From positions 35,411-99,410 of the forward strand of contig DF240854.1 in the NCBI GenBank assembly GCA_000507305.1: a DNA stretch of 64,000 nucleotides. The letters are read 5' to 3'. Each line of letters opens with the position of its first letter. Position 1 is the first letter of the stretch. Below, piece by piece: positions 1-12,211 of the stretch. This stretch comes from Breviolum minutum Mf 1.05b.01. Taxonomy: Eukaryota; Sar; Dinophyceae; Suessiales; Symbiodiniaceae. The notes below the pieces were generated by a model, which made no database searches, was not told the DNA's origin, and saw only the letters and a list, made by a program, of their open reading frames with translations. The translations under genes and the position numbers were made by a program.

Positions 1-319
1 CTGGGGGTATGTCATGGTATGTTACTCACTTCAGTCTCAGGGTCCATGGCTGAAATGATATCCTTGAGGATGAGGGATCCTTTAGAACTTTGGGAATTCC
101 TATTGTACCCCAACCAGTCGAGTTTCCCTGTCACCAGCAGCTTTTGAGGTACCCCAATGTTAGGACACACAGAGGTCACCAAAACATGGATCCTTGGAAT
201 TCGTGGAACAATGTACCGCAGCTTCGGCAATCATTTTCTAGTGCTAGGTTGATACGGATTACCTTGAGAGTATCTAATCATTGTGAACCAAGATACTCCA
301 ATCCTTTGTCCACTAAGTC

Positions 320-430
320 TATATGGATGTTTCTAAAAAAATGGGTACCCCAAAATGGATGGTTTACAATGGCACACCTTATTAAAATGGGTGATTTTGG
401 GGCACCCCTATTTTTGGAAACACCCATATT
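320..430. repeat. MITE-like hairpin repeat, family A copy 1
   Basis: The two ends are inverted copies: TATATGGATGTTTCTAAAAA on the left pairs with TTTTTGGAAACACCCATATT on the right. Inner parts GGGTACCCC and GGGGCACCCC also pair. The arms are about 35 bases with a short AT-rich loop. A second copy lies at 51324-51436. Size and form fit a non-autonomous hairpin or MITE element. No transposase is seen. The apparent ORFs across it on both strands are by-products. Confidence 0.8.
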
Positions 431-659
431 ATGAAGACACTTATACAAGGATCCTTTTGAAAACTTCACAAGGGGCCATCCTGGGTCTGAAAGAAAATAG
501 GTGGCTCCTATGTCCCACCAGCCAACATTAACATGCCTGGAACGGTGATGCAGCCACAGGCTAACTGTAGTGATGGGTCAGTTGGGATGTGTTTCAGTTG
601 AAATGTGGAAAACACATGGCTAAGATTGATCAATCACAAATGTGCTTGCTATTTCTCAA

Positions 660-785
660 TATATATATATATATACACCCCTGAAAACTAACATGGAACC
701 TGAAAATCACCTGTTTGAAGAGGAAAATAAGCTTCCAAAGCTCCATTTTTGGGTTCCATGTTAGTTTTCGGGGGTATATATACAT
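660..785. repeat. MITE-like hairpin repeat, family B copy 1
   Basis: Left arm 672-700 contains GAAAACTAACATGGAACC and right arm 752-780 contains GGTTCCATGTTAGTTTTC, its exact complement; both are flanked by CCCC/GGGG and TATATA. The arms are about 29 bases around a 50-base loop. Diverged relatives are at 54755-54790 and 55626-55727. Confidence 0.8.
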
Positions 786-1600
786 AGAGCTTCATAGTTA
801 CAATCTATCATAGAAGGACTTTTGTGCGATGGTTCAAAACGAGGTTCAAAGGGTCAATTTGGGCTACAATTGTATGCAATTACATTTCAATTGGGTCATT
901 TGCCTGTCATGTTCTTGTGGTTGTTTTTTGTTGGGGATGCTTGAGGTCCAACCTGAATAATGATCTTTGAGTGGCTTGGAATCCACATATCCCTCCTATT
1001 ACGCAGAATGGTTTGTTATATCCAAACTAACAAATTAGCAAACTTCAAGGATCATTGGAGTAGCCATTGGGTGGACAAATCACATTTGATATAGTGATAA
1101 GATGAGGGGATACGGGATATTGGGTATCTTTTATAAGGTGACTGTATCCTGTATACATTGCATGCACGTGTAAAGATCTCTTCACAAAAGACCCACGGTT
1201 GATTTTATGAGCAACTAGGAGAACCCTTTGGACTTCATGAAAGACAGGGTTCAAATGCAGGATTCGTTGTTTCATAGTGGTTATACTATACAGTATTTGC
1301 TTTCGGTCCATGATCAGCTTCAACCCAAAACAACCAGTATGGAAGTAGACCAAAGAACAGCACCCAAGATTGGACCCCCATATATATTGTACGATTTAAC
1401 CTTGTGATCTACCTCAAATGTTGGTACATAGTGCGCTGAATTGCCTTTGGTAAATTTTAGTCACCATAGAACTGGGGGCTTTTTCCCTTTGGCTTCGCAT
1501 GATAGTCCAGACACTTTTGTATCACTTTTGCCTGAATGGATTTGAGGCTTGATAGACGGGAGTCGCACTCCTGGATGTACCTCCAACTTGCCATTGAATG
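786..1600. other. No gene seen
   Basis: AT-rich sequence without a convincing exon on either strand. The minus ORF at 1045-1353 has no coding-like composition or splice context. Confidence 0.5.
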
Positions 1601-1610
1601 CTCTTGCGAG

Positions 1611-1669
1611 GTGCCAAATTATGGCCCTGGCACCATGCCGAACTATGCCGCCCCACCCACCTCTTATGG
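1611..1669 (+). CDS. Candidate exon, Pro/Tyr/Gly-rich
   Basis: A GC-rich block follows an AG at 1609-1610 and reads VPNYGPGTMPNYAAPPTSYG before a GT at 1670. The composition resembles low-complexity linkers of RNA-binding proteins, but no domain is visible. The acceptor lacks a strong pyrimidine tract. The frame stays open to 1727. Confidence 0.3.
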
Positions 1670-2099
1670 GTTGTATCCTCAACTTATGGGTGGTGTTGAG
1701 GGACAAGCCTTGAAGGGAATGGCATGATGTTGGGTCAATGCAACGGGAAAAAGCATGAAACATGTTCAAGATGTTTAACATGTTTAGCTGTGAAACAGTC
1801 ATTTCGCTATTTCTTCATCCAATGTTTCAGGTTGCAGGTGTTGATTGGAAGCAAGTGATTCGGAGCTGGAATGGACATTTTTTTCGAGCTAGATCTGTCC
1901 AAAATACATCTATTAAAAAGATGGCAACTGTAAAGGGGCCTTGCCCAGATAGCTTAAGATTGATGAGACACAGAAAGCAAACAAGTAAGGAATACTGATA
2001 CGCAGCTGTGAACCGTCCTTCTGTTGGCTACATGTTTGGGATGTCTGAAACTTAGGAATCCCCGAAATCCCTTGTGGTTGGTCAATGTGATCTGAGTTG

Positions 2100-4670
2100 A
2101 TACACAAAGTGATTTTATTGCCCCGAACACCTCCAGCTTCTCCTCCAAATGGGTTGGTTTAGATCGTATGTCGTATTAAATTCTCGTATATTTCATAGGT
2201 TTCACAATTTGTAGTATGTTTTGGCATTTTTTTAAGCGTGTTTTAGTACATTTGAATGCATTTTACTATGTCTTACAATGGTGCTTTAGTATCAAAACCA
2301 ACAACACATCCACAACTTCCACGACCAAGGCCTGTGCCTGCCTCTGCGTGCGCATCGCCTGGGGAGGATTGAAATTGACCATTGGCACCAATGCATTCAC
2401 TACCCAGCTAGTGCTGAGTATTTGCCCATCCAAAATAATGGTGGTTTCTGACTGAGCCAATGGCGAAACTGATGGAAACTTTTTCATTGAGATATTCAAG
2501 ATCAAGGTGAAAATTCCTCTAGTCTACCTGTAGCTGGGGAAGGTCATAAGTCCATCAAATAGACTGTAACCACTGTCTGTTCAACACATGAACCTGTTTA
2601 GTAAGAATGTGATAGTAATCCACCTCTTAGGCCATGGGACATCAATCACCAAATGACGAAGGATTGCCCTTGTAACAGGTACGGGCATTCAAGTGCACCG
2701 GGTACCAGCTATCCACCAGCCACATCTGCTTCTTGGCTTTCATCCTTTAAGTTGATACAGCGGAAATTTACGATGAATTGATGATTTTTTTGAGGGGGTC
2801 ATTACTTTCGGAGAGATCATATTGGCACATTGTCGCAGTGATGGTTTTTAGCAGTCTTACTCGGGTAGTAAGTAGTATTTGAGGAACATGATTTACAATG
2901 ATTCACCAAATACATCTAAAAAGTAATGTCATTTCAACTTTCAATGGTTGATTTGGAACCTTCACAATCTGTCATTGCAACTAAAACGATAAAACTGAGA
3001 TCCTTAGACCGGTATGGAGTTGCCTGCGTGTCAAATTGCTTTCGAAAAACAACTTTCGGGAATTTAAATGGACATGTTCATGCAAGAAAGTTTTATTTTG
3101 GTGGTTCCTCTACCAAATCTTTCCTTATTGGAGTCTTTGAGATGAAGAGGGCACAGGATTGGTGCACCTCATGTTGATTGGTACTGGAACAGCCAAGCCC
3201 TTTGGTTTCATACCAAATTCATCCAAAATTTCTCAAAAAATCTTGGAGATCCGTAAAATTGAGATTTTTTGTTCCTTGAACAGGTGATTCTTCCCTTCCC
3301 AAGATGTATTGAAAGAAAGGTACCACCTGCTGTGGTACCCCTGGCAGATCCCTGGGTAGTGTACTTACCATCCAAGGCTCAATGGTAAATATACTTTTTC
3401 AACAGGTTCCAATCAAATTACAGACATTGATTTTTGTGACATTTGCAAATGTAAAAAGCATCATTGTTTCCCATTGAGCCCGGAAAAAAACATGGTAGTT
3501 ACACTCACTTCCCCCATATTGAACTTAGACTTAAACAGCAAACTGCTTCAGGTTTGCTCGGTTTGCTCCATTTGATCAGCACACGAACCTTAGGTGCCAG
3601 CTCAATGAGAGTTTCGGCGCTTCGTGAACCTGGGAAGCCTCCCAAGACGAGAACTACATATAGGAAACGATGGTCATGAATCATAAAGGTTAACATAAAA
3701 ACAGTCGTTTGCTTTGCTATAACATAGTATTGAAAAATAACATCACTTTTCATATCTTTTAATACATCACGAGCATTGTGAATTGATCAATCTCGATGAT
3801 GTCATGAAGTCCCTGCCCCATGTAGTTTCATGGATTGAAAAGAGATGTTACCCTTGACACATTGATGGCTCGTCTGCGATGCCATCGTGAACAATTAGTG
3901 TGTGCTGTCAGAAGTTTGCCAGCACCCGCTGGCTGACACCAGATTGATCCAACAGTAGGTGTGTGTTCGAAGAAGCTGAGTTTTATGGCTCCGAATCATT
4001 CATGGGCCTGGAGATCCATTTCTTTAATTCTACTGATACTGAGATAGAATATTTCGAATGCATTTTTAGGCGTCCCCCATCTAGTGCACAAATCAATACT
4101 GTCATATTGTTCATATCCCAAAATTAATTTCACATGAAAAGAGGTATATGAAGACACACCAAAACCACTGAAGAATCCCAGTTCTTGAGCTTCATTGCCA
4201 TGTGATCGGTGGTGTGAGCCAAAGAAAGCGGTGTGAATGTGCGGCAGTTGCACCCGTCTCTGGTTCCCATCCAGTGCAAGTCAGTCACAAGAGTCCCAGG
4301 AAATTCAGTGAGTTCGGCACTCGATTTTCGAAACTTTTTCGTAGGAAAGACTGAGCATGACTATACTGACTTTAGACCAAGGAAGAGGGGAAGAGTTTGC
4401 AAGAGTCTGATTTATTTGACATTTAAGTGAGTATAGATTCAGTTGCATCCTAGTGCTCACTTTGACGGACCCAAAACTCCTGTGAGGTCGCGGGGAATTC
4501 AACAAGCATAAAGCCTTCTTTTCCCTCCCAACCCCACCCCAAAAAAAAACTAAGACCTTTTTGTTCAATCCCCTGCACTAGAAGGCTGTAGACAAAACTT
4601 TGCTATATGAGCTACAATGGGTGTTGGAAAGGGAACATAATGGTAGCTGCTTTGGCACATCCCACCCCCC
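2100..4670. other. Mostly non-coding, weak candidates only
   Basis: I see only weak coding signals here. A minus-strand 41-base block (3589-3629, after CTTCCCAG on that strand) reads SRSAETLIELAPK, and another after TCCTCCCCAG near 2360 reads AMRTQRQAQALV. Both oppose the dominant gene direction and could be chance. Confidence 0.35.
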
Positions 4671-4674
4671 CAAC

Positions 4675-5128
4675 CGATAAAAGCTTCCGGAGCCAAAAAC
4701 CAAAAAAACTCGAGGAAAACCAAACAAAAACAAAAAAACAAAAAACAAACTAGCCTANNNNNNNNNNNNNNNNNNNNNNNNNNNNNNNNNNNNNNNNNNN
4801 NNNNNNNNNNNNNNNNNNNNNNNNNNNNNNNNNNNNNNNNNNNNNNNNNNNNNNNNNNNNNNNNNNNNNNNNNNNNNNNNNNNNNNGATAAAAGCTTCCG
4901 GAGCCAAAAACCAAAAAAACTCGAGGAAAACCGAAAAAAAAGAAAAAAACAATGCCTCTGAACAAAGTCCTTGGCCCAGACATTCCTCAGAATCCTTTGT
5001 TTTTTTTTGTTTTTTTTTGTTTTTTTTTCAGGTTTTTGGGTTTTTGGTAGTCTTAGTAGCCGATAAAAGCTTCCGGAGCCAAAAAAAACAAAATAATTAG
5101 AGGAAACCACAAAACAAAAAGAAAAACA
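4675..5128. repeat. Interspersed tandem repeat, A-rich, gapped
   Basis: The unit GATAAAAGCTTCCGGAGCCA occurs at about 4676, 4887 and 5063, each followed by an A-rich tract with CTCGAGGAAAACC or a variant. A T-rich block at 4997-5045 lies between copies two and three. The assembly gap falls between copies one and two, so copy number is uncertain. The 194-aa minus ORF over it is repeat-derived and crosses Ns. Confidence 0.8.
4758..4886. other. Assembly gap (129 N)
   Basis: Run of N between two copies of the same repeat, typical of a scaffold join across a collapsed tandem array. Confidence 0.99.
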
Positions 5129-5590
5129 ATTCCTCGGAGGGGCACCCAAATTTATTGTCGCTATATATGATATGCATGTGTATCCTGCAACATGCGTGGT
5201 CCCCTTTGAATCTCTTTGATACTTTTTGGCACTGGGACTGGAATCCTTCCCTCAATGACTTTACTGTAATGCATACAACAAGTACTCACTCAATGTATTT
5301 ATACATACACAAGATGATATGTTTCATTTACATACATAAAGATTGATGCTTGTCACTCAAATTCCACTCGCAGGATCATAGGATTCAACCGGTGTGGTTT
5401 CTGTTGTTGGCGAGATGGCCAAAACAGAGTGTTTCCCGGTGTCTTAATGGCATGATTTCTTTTGACCTACAAGAAGCATTGATGGTGTTGATGATGAGAC
5501 ATTTCAGATTGTGGATTGTGAAGTATCACACCAGTTGTCCTTCTTGCCAAAGAAAACAAATCTCAAACGTCTCCACTAATTTTCGCTTTA

Positions 5591-5808
5591 GGGATAGCAA
5601 TGGATGGCAGCCAAATTCGTTGTTGCAAAGACCAGTTAAGGCGGCTGGTCCTTGCAAGTACGATATCACCGTCCACCAAAAACTCGTTTGGGATGGAGAG
5701 GTTGTATGGGGCAGTGATCGGGTACCGCTGCAAAGACAATCGACTAATTTATATGAGAATCATTCTGAAGAGCTCGAGTATTCTCTCAGCTTCATTTTCC
5801 TTTTGTAG
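5591..5808 (+). CDS. Candidate exon, strand uncertain
   Basis: After CGCTTTAG the + strand stays open, reading for example CKYDITVHQKLVWDGEVVWG. The same DNA read on the minus strand after GTCTTTGCAG is also open for about 50 codons (RYPITAPYNLSIPNEFLVDG). I cannot decide the strand. The + option matches the dominant gene direction. Confidence 0.3.
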
Positions 5809-6070
5809 ATTGTGCAATTGCATATTCTATCTAGATGATTTGGTCCAGGATGATTATGCAACGGTTGGGAGCAACTAGTTGAACCTAGATGGAATCAAAG
5901 AGGTTCTGGCCGGAAAAGCGCAAAGGAGCTCCCGAACATATTTTGTTTCAATGACATCTCTCTGTTGATGCAAGAAATCCTGCACCATTTGGGATAGTTC
6001 AGAGATCTTGAAATACTGCAATTAATGAATGGAATCCACCTACCAAATCATACCGCTTTTGGGCTCGCAG

Positions 6071-6187
6071 CGTTGGACCTCGTGGAAACAAGCCACGTGG
6101 TCATGCTCCATGCAGACGTCATTTGCAGGACTGCATGTTCAGATGTTCTCATGGCCAAGGTCGATGGAGAAACACTCGCAACATGTC
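6071..6187 (+). CDS. Candidate exon
   Basis: The block follows CTCGCAG and reads LDLVETSHVVMLHADVIC, then a stretch with DVLMAKVDGETLAT, to a GT at 6188. GC is raised against its flanks. The family is not recognised. Confidence 0.5.
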
Positions 6188-6249
6188 GTGTGTTGTTTTG
6201 TTGTTTTATGCTTCCTCCTGTTTCAATCTTATCTTCTCAAAGTTAGGTT

Positions 6250-8020
6250 GAGTAATTGCAAATAACAGCATGTAACAAGGCCTCGCAATCCAGATGCAAA
6301 TCAGAAGATGCACACGGTTGCCAATGTCTCTAAAATTATGGGCCTCAACCAGTCCCCTTGTTTTCTCAATCTTAGTTGAAAGCTGATTTTTATTTCACTA
6401 AAAAAGGTCCATCAGTTTGGGGGGAGACGGCCACCCCAACTGGTTGGATCAAGTGATCAAGTCATAAAAGATTGTAGCAATGCTTCAGGCAACAAAAATC
6501 CTTTACCTTTTTTCAACCTACAACACTTAAAGGACACCAATATTGAGTATCTTGGGTGAGCAATGAGTCATGTACCAATGAGCTTCACATAAGACTTCCC
6601 AAACTCCAGTTGCGGCTCTTGAGGTGGCCGGAGAAATGGAATCTTCAATGGAAATACTTCCCCATGGTATATTTCGTAGGTTGAAGCTGCGTCAAATTTC
6701 CCCCTGTGTCTAGGAGGATCATGTTTGCCGATACCTCCCCTTCACATTTTTGTATTGTTCTTAAGGGGAAGGTTTATATACTTTGAAGTAAAGCCAAGAA
6801 AAACGGGGTTGCAAGATGGTAGATCATCTCTGGGTGAATCATGTTGGGACCTCAATTGCCGAAGTCATCCCTAAGAAAAATATGAGAACGATTGATCTAC
6901 AACATAATAGATATACGTACTGTCATTTGCGTTCTGGTTATAATACTTGAGTGCATGGTGGATATTTATATGTATATAGCCTATAGTTATAAAACAATGG
7001 ACACAATACATATGCAAATTATTCAATTGGTTCCAGTTAAATTTCAGACTTTAAAGATAAGAAATCATGATGTCTTCAAAAAACCTACAGTACCAGCTGA
7101 GCACCACTGACATCAGGAATTGCTAGGATGACTGTAGGGAATTCTTCACCTCAGCTGGCTGTGTCAAACTGACCCACACCCCAGGAGTCAGCAGTCATGG
7201 TCAGGGGGAGCGCAGGCCGTTTGGTGATGGCAAGGGGGGGGATGGCTCCATTCCAGATGGATTCCATTACAGAGAAGGGTAGTTTTTGGAACTTCCCACA
7301 AAAATATCTCAAGATGTTCATGCAACGTTGAATACAGGATTATATACAGCTACATTATTTATATACCATATTTACATGCACAACATATTTTAAGTAGGTT
7401 GATATAACTCAACCAGATTGAACATATGGCACTGGAGTTTGGATGTGAACCCTAGACCTGTGAAGTCATAGCTAGTTGTAACATGACACCATTTGACCCC
7501 ACCATGGGATCATCCTCACTTGACCGTATCAGTGCTATCTTAAACATCAGGCTTGTGTTGCGGCCTTTCAGAAGTTGTCTTACGAAAAACTAGAGTATCA
7601 GTATCAGTTTTCATGATGATAGTCTGATAGTCCATTGACTCCCAACAAACAAATAGTCTTAGTTTTGGAGGGGACAAAACTCGTCCAGCAAATTTCCTCT
7701 CCAACCTCATTTGCAACATGAAACAAGCGCAAAGCGGCAGAGTTTTTATCACGGCATTTGCTGGATTCCCAAACCCATTTGTGAAAATGGGGATTGGGCA
7801 TTCTTGATAAGCGACACGAATATTTTCACGTTGAAACTTTAGATCCAACTTCGTCAATCAGTTGTTGGTAATGGGACATATTGTTCATGGACAATCTCCG
7901 GCGAACCACTTCATGCAGTAGAATATGAGCTGTAGATATCATATCCCAGTAATCCCTTGAATTCCCAGTGTTTTATTATTCAAAAATGGTGCAGAATTGT
8001 GTTAGAAACGCAGGATTTGA
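6250..8020. other. No gene seen
   Basis: AT-rich sequence with no block combining a good acceptor, donor and coding-like frame. The ORFs at 6892-7110 (+) and 7540-7857 (-) look like background. Confidence 0.45.
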
Positions 8021-8028
8021 AACTCCAG

Positions 8029-8130
8029 ATGCCTCGTATTTTCACAAGGTATCTGGAAGCTGGTGCTCCGGTGAAACGTGAGGGAGATGCTCTGACGGTG
8101 CAGCTGGGGGAGTCCATTGGCTGTTGTTGT
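8029..8130 (+). CDS. Candidate exon
   Basis: After AAACTCCAG the frame reads RYLEAGAPVKREGDALTVQL. It runs into the hairpin repeat starting at 8118, so the 3' boundary is uncertain. The product is unknown. Confidence 0.35.
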
Positions 8131-8253
8131 TCGGCCCGGTGGTTTGGGTCCCGGTGGTTTGGATTCCTAGGATCCCCGGAAAATGAAAGGGATTGCTACT
8201 TGGGGGTACCTCTAGAATCCCAAATCACCAACCCAAACCAACAACTAACCATT
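8118..8253. repeat. Hairpin repeat
   Basis: Left arm (about 8118-8178) contains GGTTTGGATTCCTAGGATCC and right arm (about 8200-8253) contains GTACCTCTAGAATCCCAAAT and CCCAAACCAACAAC, roughly its complement. The arms are 50-60 bases and imperfect, around a 20-base loop. It differs from families A and B. Confidence 0.65.
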
Positions 8254-8654
8254 AGCTGAGTATACGTAGTGTTGAGTGATGTATGGTATACATAATTTCT
8301 CAAAATACATATTGCATGCCAGTAGGAATTAATGTTGTTGTAGGTAAAGCTCCAGTGCACTTAGCGTTTTGCCCGGAATATAATTCCCCCATCATTAGTT
8401 GGAGACTTCTTCCAGATCCAACAATTTTGCTTGGTGATTTCTCGTGTCAGCGACCCAGATGATTTGTGGCACCTGGCTATTCTGTCGTAATTACTACATA
8501 ATTCTGGTATTTTGAATTATCTCTATGAGTCTAGATCACAGCTTCTTCATTGTGTCCTCTCCTTCATTACTTGCATCGTTCAATACTGTTTTGTGGCTTC
8601 ATGTAGTTTGCCAAATGAGCTGTTTACAGATCACCATCCTCTTTCGCGTTTTAG

Positions 8655-8768
8655 TCGGCCGGGAGGTGGAGAGCTTTCGACGTGTGCAAGGCGGACATTG
8701 AAGTTATGGATGGGAACCTCACTTGCCCTCATTGTAGACGGAAGATTAGTGGGCTTCTCCCCCGCTGA
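8655..8768 (+). CDS. Candidate last exon with CxxC pair
   Basis: After CGTTTTAG one frame reads FDVCKADIEVMDGNLTCPHC, then RRKISG and a TGA. The CPHC pair could be half of a zinc site. The other two frames are also open for much of the block, so the frame is uncertain. Confidence 0.35.
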   Translation, partial: SAGRWRAFDVCKADIEVMDGNLTCPHCRRKISGLLPR

Positions 8769-9889
8769 AACTTTGGTTGCCTGAATCTGCCTGAATTTAA
8801 GCAAGATGTATATACTGTAGGAACATTTGCCTCGAGATGTAAGTAGATAGAGCTGTGGGATGATGTGTCATTGTCGGCTAAATGCTATTCTATGTCGTTG
8901 TTTCGAACATTTTCTACTTTTTACCTCAACTTGGGAGCATGATCCAATTTGACGAGCCAAAATTCAAATGGGTTGAACTACTACCTAGTATTAGATTCGT
9001 CTCAGGGACGGTAGTGAGATGGTTTTAGGGTGGATTGTTTTTGTGTCATGTCCCCAGGAAGTCCAAACGCGATAATTACTTTCCCAGCCAGTAGTAAGAC
9101 GGTAATCCCACACATGCTATCAGCTGTCAAAGTGCATTTTGCAATCTGCAGCTCATCCAATAGCCCAGGAAAGGGTAGTCGGCCCTGAACAGTTCAAAGA
9201 ATGCCTCTTGAGCAGCGGAAACAAAAAAAGCATGTTTTTTGATGTCTTTTGCTTATATGCACTGGAGAATATACTGGCACTACCAGGTTCATTGCTGCTA
9301 AATGGGGTGCCCATCCTTTTGGGACATCTTAGTAGCCAAGTATAGTATTACAACTTTGAAGGCACTGCACGTTGTAACTCATTTGCTCAGTTCAAGGCAC
9401 AATCACATTGCGCGCATCCTCCGGGGGGCTAGGGCTAACTTCGCATCTCAAAAACTGTTTGAACACTCTTTTCCTGTTCCAACCACATTCAAAAAGCTTA
9501 TGAAGCTCCCCATCCAACCACTCTCAGCAAGTGAGCCATGATTCCCAAACTATGGCTTATACATGTATGTAATTTTTGCTGGTTGGTTGGTTGGACCCGG
9601 TTTGGAATTCCTTCATTCAAATCCGGAATCCTCCAACTGGGTATTCTGGAAAAGCTACTATATAGTAGAGACAGTATGCTTGTTACTTGTTGTGTCAATC
9701 ATTGGAACTGGTCTGCAGCATCTTTAGAGGACTGCCTCGTTGATTTTGGGTTGTGCGATTGGCTTTCCCAGCATTGCCAACTTATGCGTGTTGATTGTGT
9801 ATGAAATGTTTTGTGTCCATTCTATTTAGATATACAATATTCAATATGTATATACCGAAAGTCCTGGGAATCACTTCGGCTATCAGCAG

Positions 9890-10357
9890 GTACAACACCA
9901 CCCTTGGATAATTCATTTGAAAGATTTGCTGTTTGCCCGAAACAGGTTCAGCGCCGCCCGTCTATTCTTATCAACCAGCCGGCTGGTGCGCCGATTCCTG
10001 GATACCATTGGGTGGGATGGTTGTTTGTCAGATGAAAGTCCATTTGGAATGATTCAAACAACTGGTCATTCAAGTAGTCCTAGAGATGTCATGGAATGTC
10101 CAATTCACCACCCTGGGAGGGATGGTATCAAACAAATGATGGCGTCAGTGGAAGGTCACCCACCCAGGTCAATCAGAGATTTTCCGGGTCTTTCAAGAAT
10201 TTTCCAGGTTGGTGAGCCATTGCAATTTCACCATAATGCATTGTATGCCTACACTTATTGCCCCAGAATAAGCAGCCTTGGGTGGCAAAGATACAACCAA
10301 ACTATCCAAAACTCATCTACGGTATTATGCCAAGGAAGTTTGCTTCAGGTGATATGA
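9890..10357 (+). CDS. Candidate coding block
   Basis: After CTATCAGCAG a frame stays open for 155 codons. Its first 40 are GC-rich and helix-like (FSAARLFLSTSRLVRRFLDT). A second frame (RRPSILINQPAGAPIPGY) is open for the first 48 codons. No domain is recognised. The later part is AT-richer and may be intron. Confidence 0.35.
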   Translation, partial: VQHHPWIIHLKDLLFARNRFSAARLFLSTSRLVRRFLDTIGWDGCLSDESPFGMIQTTGHSSSPRDVMECPIHHPGRDGIKQMMASVEGHPPRSIRDFPGLSRIFQVGEPLQFHHNALYAYTYCPRISSLGWQRYNQTIQNSSTVLCQGSLLQVI

Positions 10358-10721
10358 GTTTCGATACTTTGAAGCAGTGTCACTTGCCGGGGTTGTAGAC
10401 TTGACAAAAGAGTGGACCACTTGGAGAAGCACACCCCAATCACCGCCTGAGCCGTCGAGTGTATCGCTGATTCATGAACGATGTTTCGTCCGAAAAATGG
10501 AAACTATTTGGAGATACAGTGCACCAGTCAATCAAACCCCTTCTGGCTACAACAGCTTTCAACTCCCCCTGAAGTGAAAGTAGATGGTGCAAGTCCCCAA
10601 AGGCACAAAGTTTTGAAGGTCATGGTTGTGTCATCTACTTTTCAAATGATGCATGTTTGCACAGCGATTCTCCAGCGGTTTGACTTGTCCCTGTTGCTGC
10701 AACTCATGTGACTGCGCCACA

Positions 10722-11035
10722 GGTACACTAGCCGAACGACCCAGCAACCTATCTATGCCAATTGGCAGAGGCCAGGGTCAAAAGAGATGTATATATCCTC
10801 CAGTTGGTTGCGTAAAAACCCACACATTCCCCATATTCCAGTGATCCATTTTGTGGTCTATAGTTTTGAGCCACTTGAGAATGGAGGAACCATTCACCCA
10901 CTAGTAGACATAGACTGTACTTTGTTGATCAGTTCAGGTTTGTCATGGAGAGCGTATAACAATCTCGAGGGCATGCTTGCAGGTGGTGGTTCAACAAACA
11001 TGTTGGATGGAACTTGCACTCTCTCACTACTCTAG
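10722..11035 (+). CDS. Candidate coding block
   Basis: After GCGCCACAG two frames are open. One reads TLAERPSNLSMPIGRGQGQK in the GC-rich first 60 bases. The other continues for 105 codons to TAG at 11033. Exon 11036-11159 follows directly after that TAG used as an acceptor. Confidence 0.3.
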
Positions 11036-11159
11036 GGGTGTGGCGTAGTGGAACATCCCGAGGGTCCGAAGAAAGTGTTAAACATCCCAAACATCCAACG
11101 CTCCGATATCCAGGGCAGCAGTTGTTCGTCAGACTCTGGTGGATCATGAGCACGCACAG
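11036..11159 (+). CDS. Candidate exon
   Basis: Bounded by CTCTAG and by CACAG|GTGTGG. The open frame includes SRGSEESVKHPKHPTLRYPG and LFVRLWW. Length 124 bases, ending with two bases of a codon. Basic residues and the Trp pair are notable, but the family is unknown. Confidence 0.5.
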
Positions 11160-11360
11160 GTGTGGTTGAGTTACGACGATGCTGGAAACTACAACAAAAC
11201 CCTATCCCGAAAGGAAAGGTAACTACTGTAGTAACTAGTCTTCCAAACCTTACCTGTGAGGGTTCCTGGATGATATATGTTAGTTTAGTGGAGGGTGGAT
11301 ACCTTTTCTGCGGATAATCACCCTAGCTTTTGTATAGAATTATTCTTTCTGTTGCCACAG

Positions 11361-11428
11361 GCCGTCGAGTCAAAGCTGCCGTTGTTTCTGGATTGTACGA
11401 GATGGTCATTCTCACTACAAGCCCTTAA
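11361..11428 (+). CDS. Candidate exon
   Basis: A strong acceptor (TTTCTGTTGCCACAG) precedes a block reading RRVKAAVVSGLYEMVILTTS then TAA. The frame that would follow 11036-11159 in phase (SSQSCRCFWIVRDG) is also open. The acceptor is more secure than the frame. Confidence 0.45.
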
Positions 11429-11544
11429 TAGGATTGATATACGCATACATTTTCCTGTCTTAGTAAGGATTCCCTATCGGCTGGATCAGATGATCTGAAT
11501 ATGGATCAATGGATAGGCTTACATCCCCTGTTGGCCCTCCACAG

Positions 11545-11647
11545 AAACCCAGTGCGAAATCAACAATTTTCCGCATAAACTTTGGGTCGATACACCAACC
11601 ACCCACCTTGGGGGTGGCGATCGTCATCTACTTTGACGGTTGTAGCG
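11545..11647 (+). CDS. Candidate exon
   Basis: After GGCCCTCCACAG the frame reads SIHQPPTLGVAIVIYFDGCS up to GCG|GTAATG. It is 103 bases and open throughout. The donor is good and the product unknown. Confidence 0.5.
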
Positions 11648-12211
11648 GTAATGTGCATCCCCAAATACCAATGGAGGCTGTTTAATATATTAGAATCTCC
11701 CTTTCATTTCGAACATGACTTTTGTTTTTTTTGGGGTTGGTTTCCAGAAGCGTGTAGTATCTGTATGTAAACGTACATATATTATATATAATATATTTAT
11801 AGTTACATATTATATTCTGTATATTTTTTGTTTGTTTGTGCAAAGAGTGCTTTGGACAGGTTTGCTAGATAACAGTGTTAGTTAAAGATGTGGCTACTTG
11901 CTTGCTACTTGCATCTTTTACAGTTTGTTTGTTTCAACGGCTCCTGCAACCAGTGTACTTCTGACTGACTTCACAAGCTTGAAAGTTTGTCCGCCAGATG
12001 TGTTTCACAAAGTCGCTCTGGATAGCGCTGGGGTTTGCTTGCTGAGTTAGGGTCTGCTGATGGTTCAATCAACGCTGTGACAAATGGCAGTTCTCACTGG
12101 CCCTGCAGCTCCGTGTGCGCCACACACCGGCGAAACTAAGAGGGGCAGGTCAACTTGTTGGCCGGTGGGTAAGGCCCTACAAGTTTGTGAAGCATCATCT
12201 CGCTTCTTCAT

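Noticed and set aside
2266..2505. Minus exon candidate AMRTQRQAQALV after TCCTCCCCAG
   Set aside because: Good acceptor but isolated, and opposite to the dominant gene direction.
8949..8962. GAGCCAAAAT, resembling the reverse complement of the spliced leader
   Set aside because: Only about 10 bases match and the rest diverges; expected by chance.
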